From positions 62,001 through 126,000 of the forward strand of contig NZ_RJSE01000002.1 of assembly GCF_003725695.1 (NCBI RefSeq): a stretch of DNA of 64,000 nt, written 5' to 3'. The translations under genes were made by a program, and so were the position numbers. The notes beneath the pieces are model-generated. The model was not told the origin of the DNA. It searched no databases and saw nothing but the letters and a program-made list of their open reading frames with translations. Source of the DNA: Nocardioides marmoriginsengisoli (GTDB lineage: Bacteria; Actinomycetota; Actinomycetes; Propionibacteriales; Nocardioidaceae). Positions 27,798-37,715 of this stretch are shown piece by piece. The first letter of the stretch is position 1. Every line of letters starts with the position of its first letter.

Positions 27798-29735
27798 TCA
27801 GTCGAACGCCGGACCCGCCGTCTCGGGCTGAGCGCCGTTGGCGAGCAGCACGAACCGGTGCTTGACAGGCCGGCCCAGCGGCGGCGCGAACCACCGGGCC
27901 CGGTACTGGTGGGCGCCTCGGCGGCGTCCGGCGTAGGTGACGCCGAGGTGCCAGCCCTGGTCGTCGACCGGGCGGCCGTCGTACTCGGCCGGGCGCCAGC
28001 CGTCGCCCTCGGAGACCTCCACCCGCACCAACGGCTCGTGCCACACCAGGTCCCCGGGAGCGACGTCGGTCCAGGAGAACTCCCAGAACGCGTCCTCGAC
28101 ACCGGTGGCCTCGATGAACCGGACCGCCCCGACCGTCCGCTCCGCGGCGACGCCGGTAGCAGCAGCCAGGTAGCGCCGTACCGCGAAGTCGAAGGTCCGG
28201 TCACGCGGAGGTGTCCGGACACCTGCCGCCAGGTCGGACGCGAGCTCCCGGGCCTGCCCGGCCACCCATTCCTGCTGCTGCGGGCCGAAGAGCACCGAGG
28301 CGCCCTCGTAGTACTGGGCGGTGTACTCCTCGGGCGTCGTCAGGTAATCGGTGTGGTCGTCGACCAGCGAGGAGACGAAGGCGGCGGTGACGTCCAGGTC
28401 CGAGTCGAGCACGGCGGCACCGATCCGACGACCCGCCTCGGCCGTGGTCTCGAACGGGAGCCCGACGACGGCCGTGTCGCCGAGCCGCAGTAGGTGCACC
28501 GGGATGATCGTCGGGAAGTCCTCGGGACGGCCGACGAAGCGCCCGTGGCCGAGCTCGGTGCCCGCGATCCGCTTCTCGGCGTGCGGGCCGCGCGGACGGC
28601 GGGGATGACCGGCCTTGAACGGCGGGATCAGGTGCAGCACCGGTGTCGTGTTCTCGCCCGCGCCGGCGGTCTTGGCCCAGCCGATCCGCGGCGAGGCGAG
28701 CTGAAGGCCGTCGATGACGTCCGCGGTGTCGAGCTGGCGCAGCGCCACCGCCACCGGAAGGTCGGCCGTCAACCGCTCCCCCAGTTTGGCGTGCAGGCCC
28801 GCAGCGGCCGCTCCGATGCCCCGACCGACCCGCTCGGCCTCCGGGAAGACCAGCATCCCCGGCCGCACCGCGGGTGTCATATCGCCGTGCGACGCCACCA
28901 CGGCGCCGCTGATCAGCCGGCGCCTACCGGACACCCGCTGCTCGAGCTCGCCGTTGACGTAGGCCCAGACGTCAGCGTTGTACGACGGATCGTGGTGGCT
29001 GATCCCGGTGCCGTGGATGGAGAACCAGCTGAACGAAGCGAGCGGGCCGTCGGCGTCGTCCACCCGCAGCAGGTGCAGGCGCGGATCGATCGCGGCGTAC
29101 TTGCGCTGGTCCTCGATCCGCCGGTCGGCCAGGTCCGGGTTACGCACGAACGCGCCGAGGGAGCGGTTCCGGGTCAGCCCCCAGACCTCCGTGCTGCCGA
29201 TGGCTGCCGTCGCCGGCCTCCGGGAAGCGACCGCCTCCCGGACCGCACTCGTGAGCTGCGCCACCAGGAACCCGGCGTACCCCGGGTCGAAGCCGGGCCG
29301 GTTCGAGGCCCAGTCGTTGTAGAAGGAGCTGCCGCTGTACTGCCCCGGTCCGGCGTGCGTGTGCGTCGCCGCTAGGAAGATCCCCGACAGCGGTACGTCG
29401 GTGTCGGCCACCGCTTCGGCCACGGCCTGCTGGATCAGCGCGGAGCCGGCCAAAAGGTCCAGCGCGACCAGGGCGATCGACGACTCCCCGCTCCGCAGGT
29501 GCACCACCCGGGCCTTGAGCCGCGTCCGGAACCCGACGCCGTCCTGCGCGTTCTTGGAGTGCCCCGCCTTCGGCATCCCCGGCGGCGGCGTCAGGTCGAC
29601 CTCGGCCGCCCCTGCGAGCAGTCCCTCGACCACGGGAAGCCGGGGTTCCGGGCGGGCCGCGTAGGAGATCCGGAAGCGCTTCGCGGTGAGGTCAGCGTCT
29701 TTCCAGGCAAGGTCCGGGGCAGGCGGGCGATCCAT
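27798..29735 (-). CDS. Neutral/alkaline ceramidase-family protein
   Basis: Large amidohydrolase-like protein of 645 residues related to neutral ceramidases, which split ceramide into sphingosine and fatty acid. AAEVDLTPPPGMP and ATHTHAGPGQYSG (zinc-binding HTHAGPG) are clear, as is a C-terminal Ig-like domain from about 520. The region equivalent to the nucleophile reads SHGDMTPAV, with Thr where characterised enzymes have Ser. No signal peptide is visible, although bacterial ceramidases are usually secreted. TAGTCT lies 6 bp before the ATG (29742-29747). The true substrate may differ. Confidence 0.85.
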   Translation of the reverse strand: MDRPPAPDLAWKDADLTAKRFRISYAARPEPRLPVVEGLLAGAAEVDLTPPPGMPKAGHSKNAQDGVGFRTRLKARVVHLRSGESSIALVALDLLAGSALIQQAVAEAVADTDVPLSGIFLAATHTHAGPGQYSGSSFYNDWASNRPGFDPGYAGFLVAQLTSAVREAVASRRPATAAIGSTEVWGLTRNRSLGAFVRNPDLADRRIEDQRKYAAIDPRLHLLRVDDADGPLASFSWFSIHGTGISHHDPSYNADVWAYVNGELEQRVSGRRRLISGAVVASHGDMTPAVRPGMLVFPEAERVGRGIGAAAAGLHAKLGERLTADLPVAVALRQLDTADVIDGLQLASPRIGWAKTAGAGENTTPVLHLIPPFKAGHPRRPRGPHAEKRIAGTELGHGRFVGRPEDFPTIIPVHLLRLGDTAVVGLPFETTAEAGRRIGAAVLDSDLDVTAAFVSSLVDDHTDYLTTPEEYTAQYYEGASVLFGPQQQEWVAGQARELASDLAAGVRTPPRDRTFDFAVRRYLAAATGVAAERTVGAVRFIEATGVEDAFWEFSWTDVAPGDLVWHEPLVRVEVSEGDGWRPAEYDGRPVDDQGWHLGVTYAGRRRGAHQYRARWFAPPLGRPVKHRFVLLANGAQPETAGPAFD

Positions 29736-29741
29736 GCGCCG

Positions 29742-29747
29742 AGACTA
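29742..29747 (-). promoter_or_regulatory. -10 element of ceramidase-family gene (leaderless)
   Basis: TAGTCT, 6 bp, then ATG 29735. Confidence 0.5.
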
Positions 29748-29793
29748 GTGCGAGCGGCAGGCACCCCGATTCGGAACTGGGGCCGCACTTTGC

Positions 29794-29799
29794 TAGTCT
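29794..29799 (+). promoter_or_regulatory. -10 element of tRNA-Leu
   Basis: TAGTCT ends 11 bp before the first base of the tRNA; no convincing -35 hexamer. Confidence 0.45.
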
Positions 29800-29810
29800 T
29801 GCGCCCGCTC

Positions 29811-29898
29811 GTCCGAGTGGCGGAATGGCAGACGCGCTAGCTTGAGGTGCTAGTGTCCTTTAACGGACGTGGGGGTTCAAGTCCCCCCTCGGACACCA
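29811..29898 (+). tRNA. tRNA-Leu (anticodon GAG)
   Basis: Class II tRNA. Acceptor strands GTCCGAG and CTCGGAC pair fully, followed by A and an encoded CCA (29896-29898). The D-loop contains GGAATGGCAGAC. The anticodon stem CTAGC/GCTAG encloses loop TTGAGGT with GAG at positions 34-36, reading CUC/CUU codons. A long variable arm (TGTCC...GGACG) and T-arm GGGGGTTCAAGTCCCCC complete the cloverleaf. Confidence 0.97.
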
Positions 29899-29904
29899 TG
29901 ATTC

Positions 29905-29928
29905 AAGCCCCACCTTTCGGTGGGGCTT
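29905..29928 (+). terminator. Rho-independent terminator after tRNA-Leu
   Basis: Ten-base-pair perfect hairpin AAGCCCCACC / GGTGGGGCTT with a TTTC loop, starting 7 bp after the tRNA; a short T-rich stretch (CATTTT) follows. Confidence 0.8.
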
Positions 29929-30138
29929 CAGTCATTTTCGGGCCATTTCCCGCGTAACACCGGGGTTCAAGGGGCACGGACGGGTCATGTCCATCGAGGA
30001 TCGGCTAGGTGCGGCTCTGCCAGAACGGTTCAGCCTCTTCGTAAGCCCAGCAGGGACCTGGGCTCCTTCATCTCAGCGCACTTGCTACCCGCAGAAAATG
30101 CCATGACCACGCGCCGCAGCTCAGGCATCCTTTGGCGC

Positions 30139-30723
30139 ATGTCCCCGAAGCCCAGGAAGCCGCCGATCGACAAGGCGGCGATCCGCGAACGCCTCGAACG
30201 CGCCCGGGCCGAACACCTCCTCGTGTGGATCTGCCGCTGGATTCCCAACTCGGACTCCATTCGCGGGTTCGTCGTCGGACACGGCAAGAAGTGGGTTCTC
30301 GTCGCGACCCACATCGGCGGCGCCCAGCCAGATGGTTGGACGCTCCTTCGCATCAGGGACATTCAAGCCGTGCAGCTTCATGTAGCCAGCGAGCACCTTG
30401 AAGAGAAGGCATTGAAGTTGAAGGGGCTCTGGCCGCCTGCGTCGCCCGAAGCCGAGATCAGCCTCGGCGATACAGCGTCCGCAATCACCGACGCCGCCGC
30501 TGCAGCAGGTCCGCTTCTCGCGGTCTTCACGGAGTTCCGGGAACCTGACGCCTGCTGGATCGGCTCGGTGATCTCCACCGATCTGGACGTCCTGACGATC
30601 CGCGAGATCAGTGCCACCGCCGAATGGCTCCAGAAACCCCGCACGTTCGATCTCGACGACATCACGCGCATCGATGTCGGCGACGACTACGCCGCCACTC
30701 TCCACCTCGTGTCCAGCGCCTGA
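30139..30723 (+). CDS. Hypothetical protein
   Basis: Soluble protein of about 194 residues, not recognised. From ATG 30139 it opens MSPKPRKPPIDKAAIRERL, a basic helix. A beta-rich region follows with FVVGHGKKWVLVATHIGG, WTLLRIRDIQAVQLH, and near the end WIGSVISTDLDVLTIREIS and RTFDLDDITRIDVGDDYA: two similar halves resembling paired Sm-like or SH3-like barrels. CATCCT lies 7 bp before this ATG. An in-frame ATG at 30103 is the alternative. It sits downstream of tRNA-Leu, in slightly lower-GC sequence. Confidence 0.65.
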   Translation: MSPKPRKPPIDKAAIRERLERARAEHLLVWICRWIPNSDSIRGFVVGHGKKWVLVATHIGGAQPDGWTLLRIRDIQAVQLHVASEHLEEKALKLKGLWPPASPEAEISLGDTASAITDAAAAAGPLLAVFTEFREPDACWIGSVISTDLDVLTIREISATAEWLQKPRTFDLDDITRIDVGDDYAATLHLVSSA

Positions 30724-30733
30724 GCGGAGACCA

Positions 30734-31333
30734 TCACGGCGCCCGGAAGACGTCCTCTTGGCAGTACAGAAGCTCGGCATCCTCGTCGAGCACCTCGGCC
30801 GCCCAGTCGTCGGGGTCGGGGCCGAGCAGCTCGTCCTGCCGGACCACGCCGGTGAACCCGCCCACGGGAGCCAGTCCGGGTACCTTGCGGAGGCTGCCCC
30901 AGCCTTCGGCGTGGGCCACCTGGTAGAGCGCTCGGCCCACATGGTTCACGTCGGCAGCGGCCGCTGCTTCGTCGTCCTCCGGCCAGGCCTGGAGGTACGC
31001 CTGCCTCCCGGCAGCGAGGACGGCGTCCTCGTCCGTGACCACGTAGTCGTGGCGCTGGAGAACGGAGATGCCCTCCACCGGCCACTCCTCGGCATCTCCT
31101 TCGTCGACTTCCTCGTCCTCGAGCTCCATCAGGATCCCGAGCGGGTAGCCGATCCCGGTGAGCTCGAACTGTGCATCGACGTACTCGAGGAGCACGGGCA
31201 GTAGCTCCTCGCCGGCCCGGACCACGGTGTCGTGGTCCCCGCTCGCACCCGCTACAGCGCGTGCATGCGCCCCGAGCGCCTCCTGCGCCGCGGTCGCAGC
31301 GGCGGCAAAACGGGAAGCACCCTCGTCACTCAT
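30734..31333 (-). CDS. Hypothetical acidic protein
   Basis: 199 residues from ATG 31333; I do not recognise the family. The N-terminal part is helical and Ala-rich ([20 protein letters not shown]). The rest is very acidic with many Asp/Glu runs and a C-terminal [21 protein letters not shown]. No membrane segment or signal peptide. TAGTGT lies 7 bp before the ATG. It converges on the previous hypothetical gene with 10 bp between stops. Confidence 0.65.
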
Positions 31334-31386
31334 GCCGACGACACTACGGTCCCGGCGGCACCAGCGTCCCGTGCGAGAATCAGGAC

Positions 31387-31626
31387 ATGGCGAAGGGCAA
31401 GTCCACACCGGCGGACGACAAGCGCCGCGCGCGGATCGGCCGGCAGGTCAGCGACATCGTCAACGAGATCGTCCTGGCCACCGCCGACGAGGACGTCGAG
31501 GTCGCGATCGACAAGCTGCACGCACGTCTGCAGCGGGTCAACGGGCAGACCTTCGACCGGGCCTGGGCGAAGCGGGCCGTCGTGACGATGCGACGCGGCG
31601 ACGTCTTCAAGATCATCATCAAGTAG
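31387..31626 (+). CDS. Small conserved basic protein, unknown
   Basis: 79 residues, opening [20 protein letters not shown], with an amphipathic helical middle ([20 protein letters not shown]) and a hydrophobic-basic end, FKIIIK. GAGAAT lies 6 bp before the ATG. No known domain recognised; the charge suggests nucleic-acid or ribosome contact but this is only a guess. It converges on the M23 peptidase gene with a 15-bp gap holding the 12-bp palindrome GTCGCCGGCGAC. Confidence 0.65.
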
Positions 31627-31641
31627 TCGCCGGCGACCGGC

Positions 31642-32205
31642 TCAGGGGCGCAGCGCGTGCCGGTGCAGCCAGGCGTCCGGATCGATCGGGTCGTCCACCG
31701 CGGGGCGCACCTCGAGGTGGAGGTGCGGTCCGGTCACGTTCCCGGTGGAGCCGACCGCGCCGATCACCTGACCCGGCACGACCCACTGCCCCACGACCAC
31801 GTCGACCGCGCTCTGGTGGCAGAACCACAGCTCGGTGCCGGACGCGAGGGTGAGGACGGTCTTCTGGCCGTAGCTGCCGTCGTACCCGGCGCTGGTGATC
31901 ACGCCGGCACCGACCGCCCGGATCGGCGTACCGGCCGGCGCGGCGAAGTCCAGCCCCGTGTGCACCGAGCTCCACAGCCCGCTGACGTCGCCGAAACGGC
32001 CGGTCAGCCGGTAGCCGCGCACCGGGAGGACCCACGTCGGCGGGAGCGGGGTCAGCACGGTTCCGGGCAGCACCCGGTAGTCGACGACCTGGTCGGCGTG
32101 CGCCGGCGGCGTCGTACCGGGGACGACGGACACGCCGAGCGCGACCACGCCGGCCGCGACGGTGCGGGCGGCGGCAGGCTTCAAGGTGCGAAGTCTGTCC
32201 AGCAT
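31642..32205 (-). CDS. Secreted M23-family metallopeptidase
   Basis: Zinc endopeptidase of the lysostaphin/LytM type, 187 residues. A signal peptide with a Tat-independent basic N-terminus and AHA cleavage site (about residue 37) leads into the M23 domain. HTGLDFAAPAG provides the first zinc His and Asp, and HLHLEVRP the HxH motif. Such enzymes cut peptidoglycan cross-bridges. GGAGAA precedes the ATG. The long leader contains a strong hairpin and GTCACC hexamers (separate entries), so expression is probably regulated. Confidence 0.92.
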   Translation of the reverse strand: MLDRLRTLKPAAARTVAAGVVALGVSVVPGTTPPAHADQVVDYRVLPGTVLTPLPPTWVLPVRGYRLTGRFGDVSGLWSSVHTGLDFAAPAGTPIRAVGAGVITSAGYDGSYGQKTVLTLASGTELWFCHQSAVDVVVGQWVVPGQVIGAVGSTGNVTGPHLHLEVRPAVDDPIDPDAWLHRHALRP

Positions 32206-32230
32206 GGGAAGGTTCTCCTGACAAGCGAAA

Positions 32231-32254
32231 CGGTGCTTGCTGTTGCAAGCACCG
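32231..32254 (-). promoter_or_regulatory. Hairpin in the 5' leader of the M23 peptidase gene
   Basis: Perfect 10-bp inverted repeat CGGTGCTTGC / GCAAGCACCG around a 4-nt loop, 25 bp before the ATG. On the transcribed strand it is followed by TTTCGCTT and then GGAGAA, so it could be an attenuator or mRNA stabiliser. Confidence 0.55.
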
Positions 32255-32297
32255 CCGACTAGTCAGACACGGCAACCGTGGCCGGATCAAAATTCCG

Positions 32298-32378
32298 GGT
32301 GACCGCCGTCACCCCGAAATCACCGTTCCCCGCGTGGCCCATGACCAGCGTCACCCCTGCCCCGTGACCCCGGTCACC
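32298..32378. promoter_or_regulatory. Cluster of GTCACC/GGTGAC hexamers
   Basis: GGTGAC at 32298, GTCACC at 32308, ATCACC at 32319, GTCACC at 32350 and GTCACC at 32373, between the divergent M23 and SDR genes. The 32308 and 32319 copies are 11 bp apart; the first two form an inverted pair. Possible response-regulator sites. Confidence 0.4.
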
Positions 32379-32392
32379 GCTAGATTGGGGCC

Positions 32393-33256
32393 GTGGCCGA
32401 CCTCAAGAACAAGACCGTCCTGATCACCGGTGGCGCCCGCGGGATCGGCGCCGCCACCGCCCGCGCGATCGTGGCGAAGGGCGGCCGCGTCGTGCTGACC
32501 GACGTCGACCAGGCCCCGCTCGACGACCTCGGCGCCGAGCTCGGATCGGACAGCGCGCTGACCGTCCTCGCCGACGTCACCGACCTGGCCGCGATGGAGG
32601 CCGCCGTCGCCGCCGGGGTGACGAAGTTCGGCGGCATCGACGTCGTTCTGGCCAATGCCGGGATCGCCAGCTACGGCTCCGTGATGGGCGTCGACCCGGC
32701 CACCTTCCGGCGGGTGCTCGACATCAACGTCCTCGGGGTCTTCCACACCGTCCGCGCCGCGCTTCCCGCGTTGGTCGAGCGGAACGGGTACGTCCTGGTG
32801 GTCTCCTCGCTCGCGGCCTTCGCCGCTGCCCCCGGTCTCGCGGCCTACAACGCCAGCAAGGCGGGCGTCGAGCACTTCGCCAACGCACTCCGGCTCGAGG
32901 TCGCCCACCAGGGAGTCGACGTCGGCGTCGCGCACATGTCCTGGATCGACACTCCCCTGGTCCAGGACGCGAAGAAGGACCTGACCGCGTTCGCCGAGAT
33001 GATCAAGAAGCTGCCCGGGCCGCTGAGCAAGACCACCGACGTCGACGCGTGCGTCACCGCGTTCGTCCGGGGCATCGAACGACGTCAGCGGCGCATCTAC
33101 GTGCCCGGCTGGGTCGGCCTGATCCGGGCGCGCCGCAACCTGCTGTCCTCCAAGCTCGGCGACCGGGCGACCCTCAAGGAGGTGCCGCGGTTGCTGCCGC
33201 TGATGGACGAGGAGGTCCGTCAGCTCGGGCGCTCGACGAGCGAGCGCAACAAGTAG
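32393..33256 (+). CDS. Short-chain dehydrogenase/reductase
   Basis: NAD(P)-dependent oxidoreductase of 287 residues. TGGARGIGAATA is the cofactor loop, LANAGIASYG the NAG motif, VSSLAAFAAAPGLAAYNASKAG the catalytic Ser-Tyr-x3-Lys. Asp in VLTDVD suggests NAD(H) preference. The C-terminal extension (RRNLLSSKLGDRATLKEVPRLL) is seen in actinobacterial SDRs acting on lipophilic substrates. GTG start 6 bp after TAGATT (32381-32386). Confidence 0.9.
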   Translation: MADLKNKTVLITGGARGIGAATARAIVAKGGRVVLTDVDQAPLDDLGAELGSDSALTVLADVTDLAAMEAAVAAGVTKFGGIDVVLANAGIASYGSVMGVDPATFRRVLDINVLGVFHTVRAALPALVERNGYVLVVSSLAAFAAAPGLAAYNASKAGVEHFANALRLEVAHQGVDVGVAHMSWIDTPLVQDAKKDLTAFAEMIKKLPGPLSKTTDVDACVTAFVRGIERRQRRIYVPGWVGLIRARRNLLSSKLGDRATLKEVPRLLPLMDEEVRQLGRSTSERNK

Positions 33257-33257
33257 T

Positions 33258-33295
33258 CGGTCCCTGAGGACGGCGCGCAGCGCCGGTCTCGAAGG
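33258..33295. repeat. REP-like hairpin between convergent SDR and DUF1059 genes
   Basis: Core CGGCGC-GCA-GCGCCG with flanking GGAC/GTC pairing, framed by CCTGAGG and TCTCGAAGG. It resembles the short palindromic elements common between genes of nocardioform actinobacteria and lies exactly between two stops, so it may end both transcripts. Confidence 0.5.
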
Positions 33296-33296
33296 A

Positions 33297-33443
33297 TCAG
33301 CTGGCCATGAAAAGGATGGCCTCGCGGTCGTACTCACGACCCTCGTGCTCGGCCTTCAGGTGCGCCTGGACCTTCTCGACGAGCTCGTCCTCGTCGGCAC
33401 CGGTGATGTACTCGCCGCAGGGGCAGTTGAGTCGGGTCTTCAT
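33297..33443 (-). CDS. DUF1059-like small protein
   Basis: 48 residues: MKTRLNCPCGEYITGADEDE, then LVEKVQAHLKAEHEG and a hydrophobic end. NCPCG supplies two Cys and AHLKAEHEG two His, the DUF1059 pattern, which could hold a metal. Its ATG overlaps the nucleosidase stop by four bases (ATGA), so it is the last gene of the guaB1 operon. Function unknown. Confidence 0.8.
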   Translation of the reverse strand: MKTRLNCPCGEYITGADEDELVEKVQAHLKAEHEGREYDREAILFMAS

Positions 33444-33999
33444 GAGCCCGAGCCTAGCCGCTGCGTGACCCACGCGCCGAGGACCTGGGCGCTCGCGTCC
33501 ACCGCGCTCGGCCAGTCGAAGGCGCCTTCGTCAGCGTTGTCGGAGACGTGCTTGACCAGCTCGAGGTCGACACCGAGCCGGCGGCAGGCCAGCGCCACGC
33601 CGTAGGCCTCCATGTCGACCAGGTCCGCGTGCTGCGCCAGCCGCGCCCGTACGGCGGGATCGCTGACGAACACGTCGCCGGAAGCCAGCACGGTGCCGTC
33701 ACCGGTCCGCAGGTCGACGCGTTCCTCGGGGTCGATGCCCAGCGCCCGGATCGCGTCGGCGCTCAGGTCGTGGTTGAGGACGCTACTCGGCCGGTGCAGC
33801 CCGGTGAGACCGTCTTGGAGCGCCCCCGCGGTGCCGACGTTGAGGACGATCAGGTCGGCCGTGTCGCCGTACGCGAGCAGCGCCCGGGTGGTCTCGATCG
33901 CCGCATTGGTCTTGCCGATCCCGGTGATCACCACCGGCACGCCTTCAGGCAGGTACGCCGCCTCCGAGCGCAGCGCGGCGACGACCAGGAACGCCGCCA

Positions 34000-34000
<1 letters not shown>
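33440..34000 (-). CDS. Nucleosidase / purine phosphorylase-fold protein
   Basis: Compact 186-residue member of the nucleoside phosphorylase/MTA-SAH nucleosidase fold. VITGIGKTNAAIETTRALL forms the phosphate/ribose loop region, LNVGTAGALQDG follows, and HADLVDMEAYGVALACRRLG holds the Met-Glu ribose site and SDNADE the catalytic Asp. Likely cleaves a purine nucleoside. The ATG shares one base with the guaB1 stop (TGATG), so translation is coupled. Confidence 0.85.
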
Positions 34001-35448
<1,448 letters not shown>

Positions 35449-35477
35449 CCGCCGTACCGGTGGGGCAGGATGGCGCC

Positions 35478-36500
35478 ATGAGCCGGACCGTCGTCGCCCG
35501 CGCGCCCGGACGGGTGAACCTGATCGGTGAGCACCTCGACTACAACGGCGGGTCGTGCCTGCCGATCGCGCTCGACCGGACGACCACGGCCAGCGTGGCC
35601 GTCGGCACCGGTGCCCGCCGGAGCGACCGCGCGACACCCGGCTGGACCGCGTACGTCGACGGCGTCTTGGCTGCCCTCGGGGTCGAGGAACCGCTCGACA
35701 TCAGCATCTCCTCCGACGTCCCGGTCGGCGCCGGCCTCTCCAGCTCGGCGGCCCTGACCTGCAGCGTGGCGCTCGCCGTCGACGACCTGCTCGGCCTCGG
35801 CCGCACCCGGGACGAGCTGTGCGCCGCCACGATCAGTGCCGAGAACGACCATGTCGGCGTCCCCACCGGCGGCATGGACCAGACGATCGCCCTGTACGCC
35901 GAGCCGGGGACCGCGCTCCTCCTCGACTTCGCGACCGGCACTCGGACGCCGGTGCCGTTCGCGCCGCCGGACCTGAGCCTCCTGGTGATCGACACCGCAG
36001 TCCGGCACGCGCTGGTCGACGGTGCCTACGCCGCGCGCCGGGCGGACTGCGAGGCAGCGGCGACGCACCTGCGCCTGACGCACCTCGCGCACGCGACCGC
36101 GGAGCAGATCGACGCGCTCCCGGGCGGCAGGCTGGGACGGCGCGCCCGGCACGTCGCCACCGAGCAGCAGCGCGTCCAAGGGTTCGTCACCGCTCTGCAG
36201 GTCGGCGACTGGAAGGAAGCCGGCGCCCTGATGACCGCGTCGCACGCCTCGTTGCGGGACGACTACGAGGTCTCCTGCCCCGAGCTCGACCTAGCCGTGG
36301 AGCGTGCGCTGGAAGCGGGCGCCCTCGGCGCGCGGATGACCGGCGGTGGGTTCGGCGGCTGCGCGATCGCCCTGGTCCCGGACGGACTGCTGGACGCCGT
36401 ACGAATCTCCGTGGCCGACGGGTTCGCCGGCGCCAACGCGAACGCCCCGACCATGTTCGTGGTCGGGGCGTCCGGTGGCGCTGAGGTGCTGGTCGGCTGA
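35478..36500 (+). CDS. galK: Galactokinase
   Basis: GHMP kinase that phosphorylates galactose at C1 in the Leloir pathway. From ATG 35478 the protein has 340 residues, at the short end for GalK. ARAPGRVNLIGEHLDYNGG is the sugar-binding signature, PVGAGLSSSAAL the ATP loop, and MTGGGFGGCAIAL the third GHMP motif. GVPTGGMDQ carries the catalytic Asp. No galT or galE is adjacent. An upstream in-frame ATG at 35460 lacks support. Confidence 0.9.
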   Translation: MSRTVVARAPGRVNLIGEHLDYNGGSCLPIALDRTTTASVAVGTGARRSDRATPGWTAYVDGVLAALGVEEPLDISISSDVPVGAGLSSSAALTCSVALAVDDLLGLGRTRDELCAATISAENDHVGVPTGGMDQTIALYAEPGTALLLDFATGTRTPVPFAPPDLSLLVIDTAVRHALVDGAYAARRADCEAAATHLRLTHLAHATAEQIDALPGGRLGRRARHVATEQQRVQGFVTALQVGDWKEAGALMTASHASLRDDYEVSCPELDLAVERALEAGALGARMTGGGFGGCAIALVPDGLLDAVRISVADGFAGANANAPTMFVVGASGGAEVLVG

Positions 36501-37715
36501 CTACTTCAGCTCGGCCGAGGTGAGCCCGAGGATCCGGCGCGCCACGATCAGCTGCTGGATCTGCTGGGTGCCCTCGAAGATGTCCAGGATCTTCGAGTCC
36601 CGGCCCCACTTCTCCAGCAGGTCGGTCTCGGAGTAGCCCAGGGTGCCGGCGAGCTCGACGCAGCGCAGCGTGACGTCGCTGCCCATCCGGCCGGCCTTGG
36701 CCTTGGCCATCGAGGCCTCCATCGAGTTCGGCTCCCGGTTGTCCGCCATCCAGGCCGACTGCAGGGTCAGCAGGTACGCCGCCTCCCAGTCCGCCTCGAG
36801 CTGCAGGAACGTCGCCGCCGCGGCCGACTGGCTGAAGGCCGGCTTGTCGTAGTCGATCTCGATGCCGGCGTTCTTGAGCACGTCGCGGGTCAGGTCCAGC
36901 GACGCCCGGGCGCAGCCGACGGCCATCGCGGCCACCAGCGGGCGGGTGTTGTCGAAGGTCGCCATCGCGCCGGCGAAGCCGCCCTTGAGGTCGATCTCCG
37001 GCGTACCGAGGATGTTCTCGGCCGGCACCCGGCAGTCGGTGAACATGATCACCGCGGTGTCGGAGGCGCGGATGCCGAGCTTGTGCTCGAGCCGCTCCAC
37101 CTTCATCCCCGGGGTGCCCTTCTGGACCACGAACGACTTGATCGCGGCCCGGCCGAGCGACTTGTCCAGGGTGGCCCACACGACCACGCTGTCGGCGCGC
37201 TCGCCGGCGGTCACGAAGATCTTCTCGCCGTTGAGGATGTACTCGTCGCCGTCCTTGACGGCCGTGGTCGAGATGGCCGCCGAGTCGGAGCCGAAGGACG
37301 GCTCGGTGATCGCCATCGCGGCCCAGGTCGGGCCGAAGCGCGCGAGCTGCTCGTCGGTCGCGACGGACGCGATCGCCGAGTTGCCCAGGCCCTGGCGCGG
37401 CATCGACAGGGTCAGGCCCACGTCGCCCCAGCACATCTCCAGGACGGAGAGCACCGACGCCAGGTTGGCCCCGTTCTTGTTGCCCTTGTCGGCAGCCTTC
37501 TCGTCGCGCCGGACACCGGCCGCGCCGGCGCCTTCGGAGGCGCCCGAGTCGGCGAGCCCGTCGATCATCGCGGCGAGCATGTCGAGTTCCTTGGGGTACT
37601 CGTGCTCGGCCTCGTCGTACTTGCGGGAGATCGGCCGCAGCATGTTCATCGCGACCTGGTGGGCCTGATCGATCAGCGGGCGGATCTTCTTCGGGGTCTC
37701 GAGGTTGATGCTCAT
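36501..37715 (-). CDS. Acyl-CoA dehydrogenase
   Basis: FAD enzyme of 404 residues that introduces a double bond into acyl-CoA. AMAITEPSFGSDSAAISTTAV is the FAD/acyl signature, YILNGEKIFVTAG follows, and the C-terminal domain ends IFEGTQQIQQLIVARRILG. In that motif EGT holds the usual catalytic-Glu position of medium-chain enzymes. Its ATG overlaps the stop of the second dehydrogenase by four bases (ATGA), so the two are coupled and may form a heteromer. Stop-to-stop contact with galK. Confidence 0.93.
   Translation of the reverse strand: MSINLETPKKIRPLIDQAHQVAMNMLRPISRKYDEAEHEYPKELDMLAAMIDGLADSGASEGAGAAGVRRDEKAADKGNKNGANLASVLSVLEMCWGDVGLTLSMPRQGLGNSAIASVATDEQLARFGPTWAAMAITEPSFGSDSAAISTTAVKDGDEYILNGEKIFVTAGERADSVVVWATLDKSLGRAAIKSFVVQKGTPGMKVERLEHKLGIRASDTAVIMFTDCRVPAENILGTPEIDLKGGFAGAMATFDNTRPLVAAMAVGCARASLDLTRDVLKNAGIEIDYDKPAFSQSAAAATFLQLEADWEAAYLLTLQSAWMADNREPNSMEASMAKAKAGRMGSDVTLRCVELAGTLGYSETDLLEKWGRDSKILDIFEGTQQIQQLIVARRILGLTSAELK

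Noticed and set aside
29961-29975. Partial copy of the tRNA-Leu T-arm (GGGGTTCAAG) as an attachment site
   Set aside because: About ten matching bases of a common motif, and no integrase gene; chance is likely.
32206-32392. c-di-AMP (ydaO) riboswitch upstream of the M23 peptidase
   Set aside because: The leader is too short and lacks the conserved core; only a simple hairpin is present.
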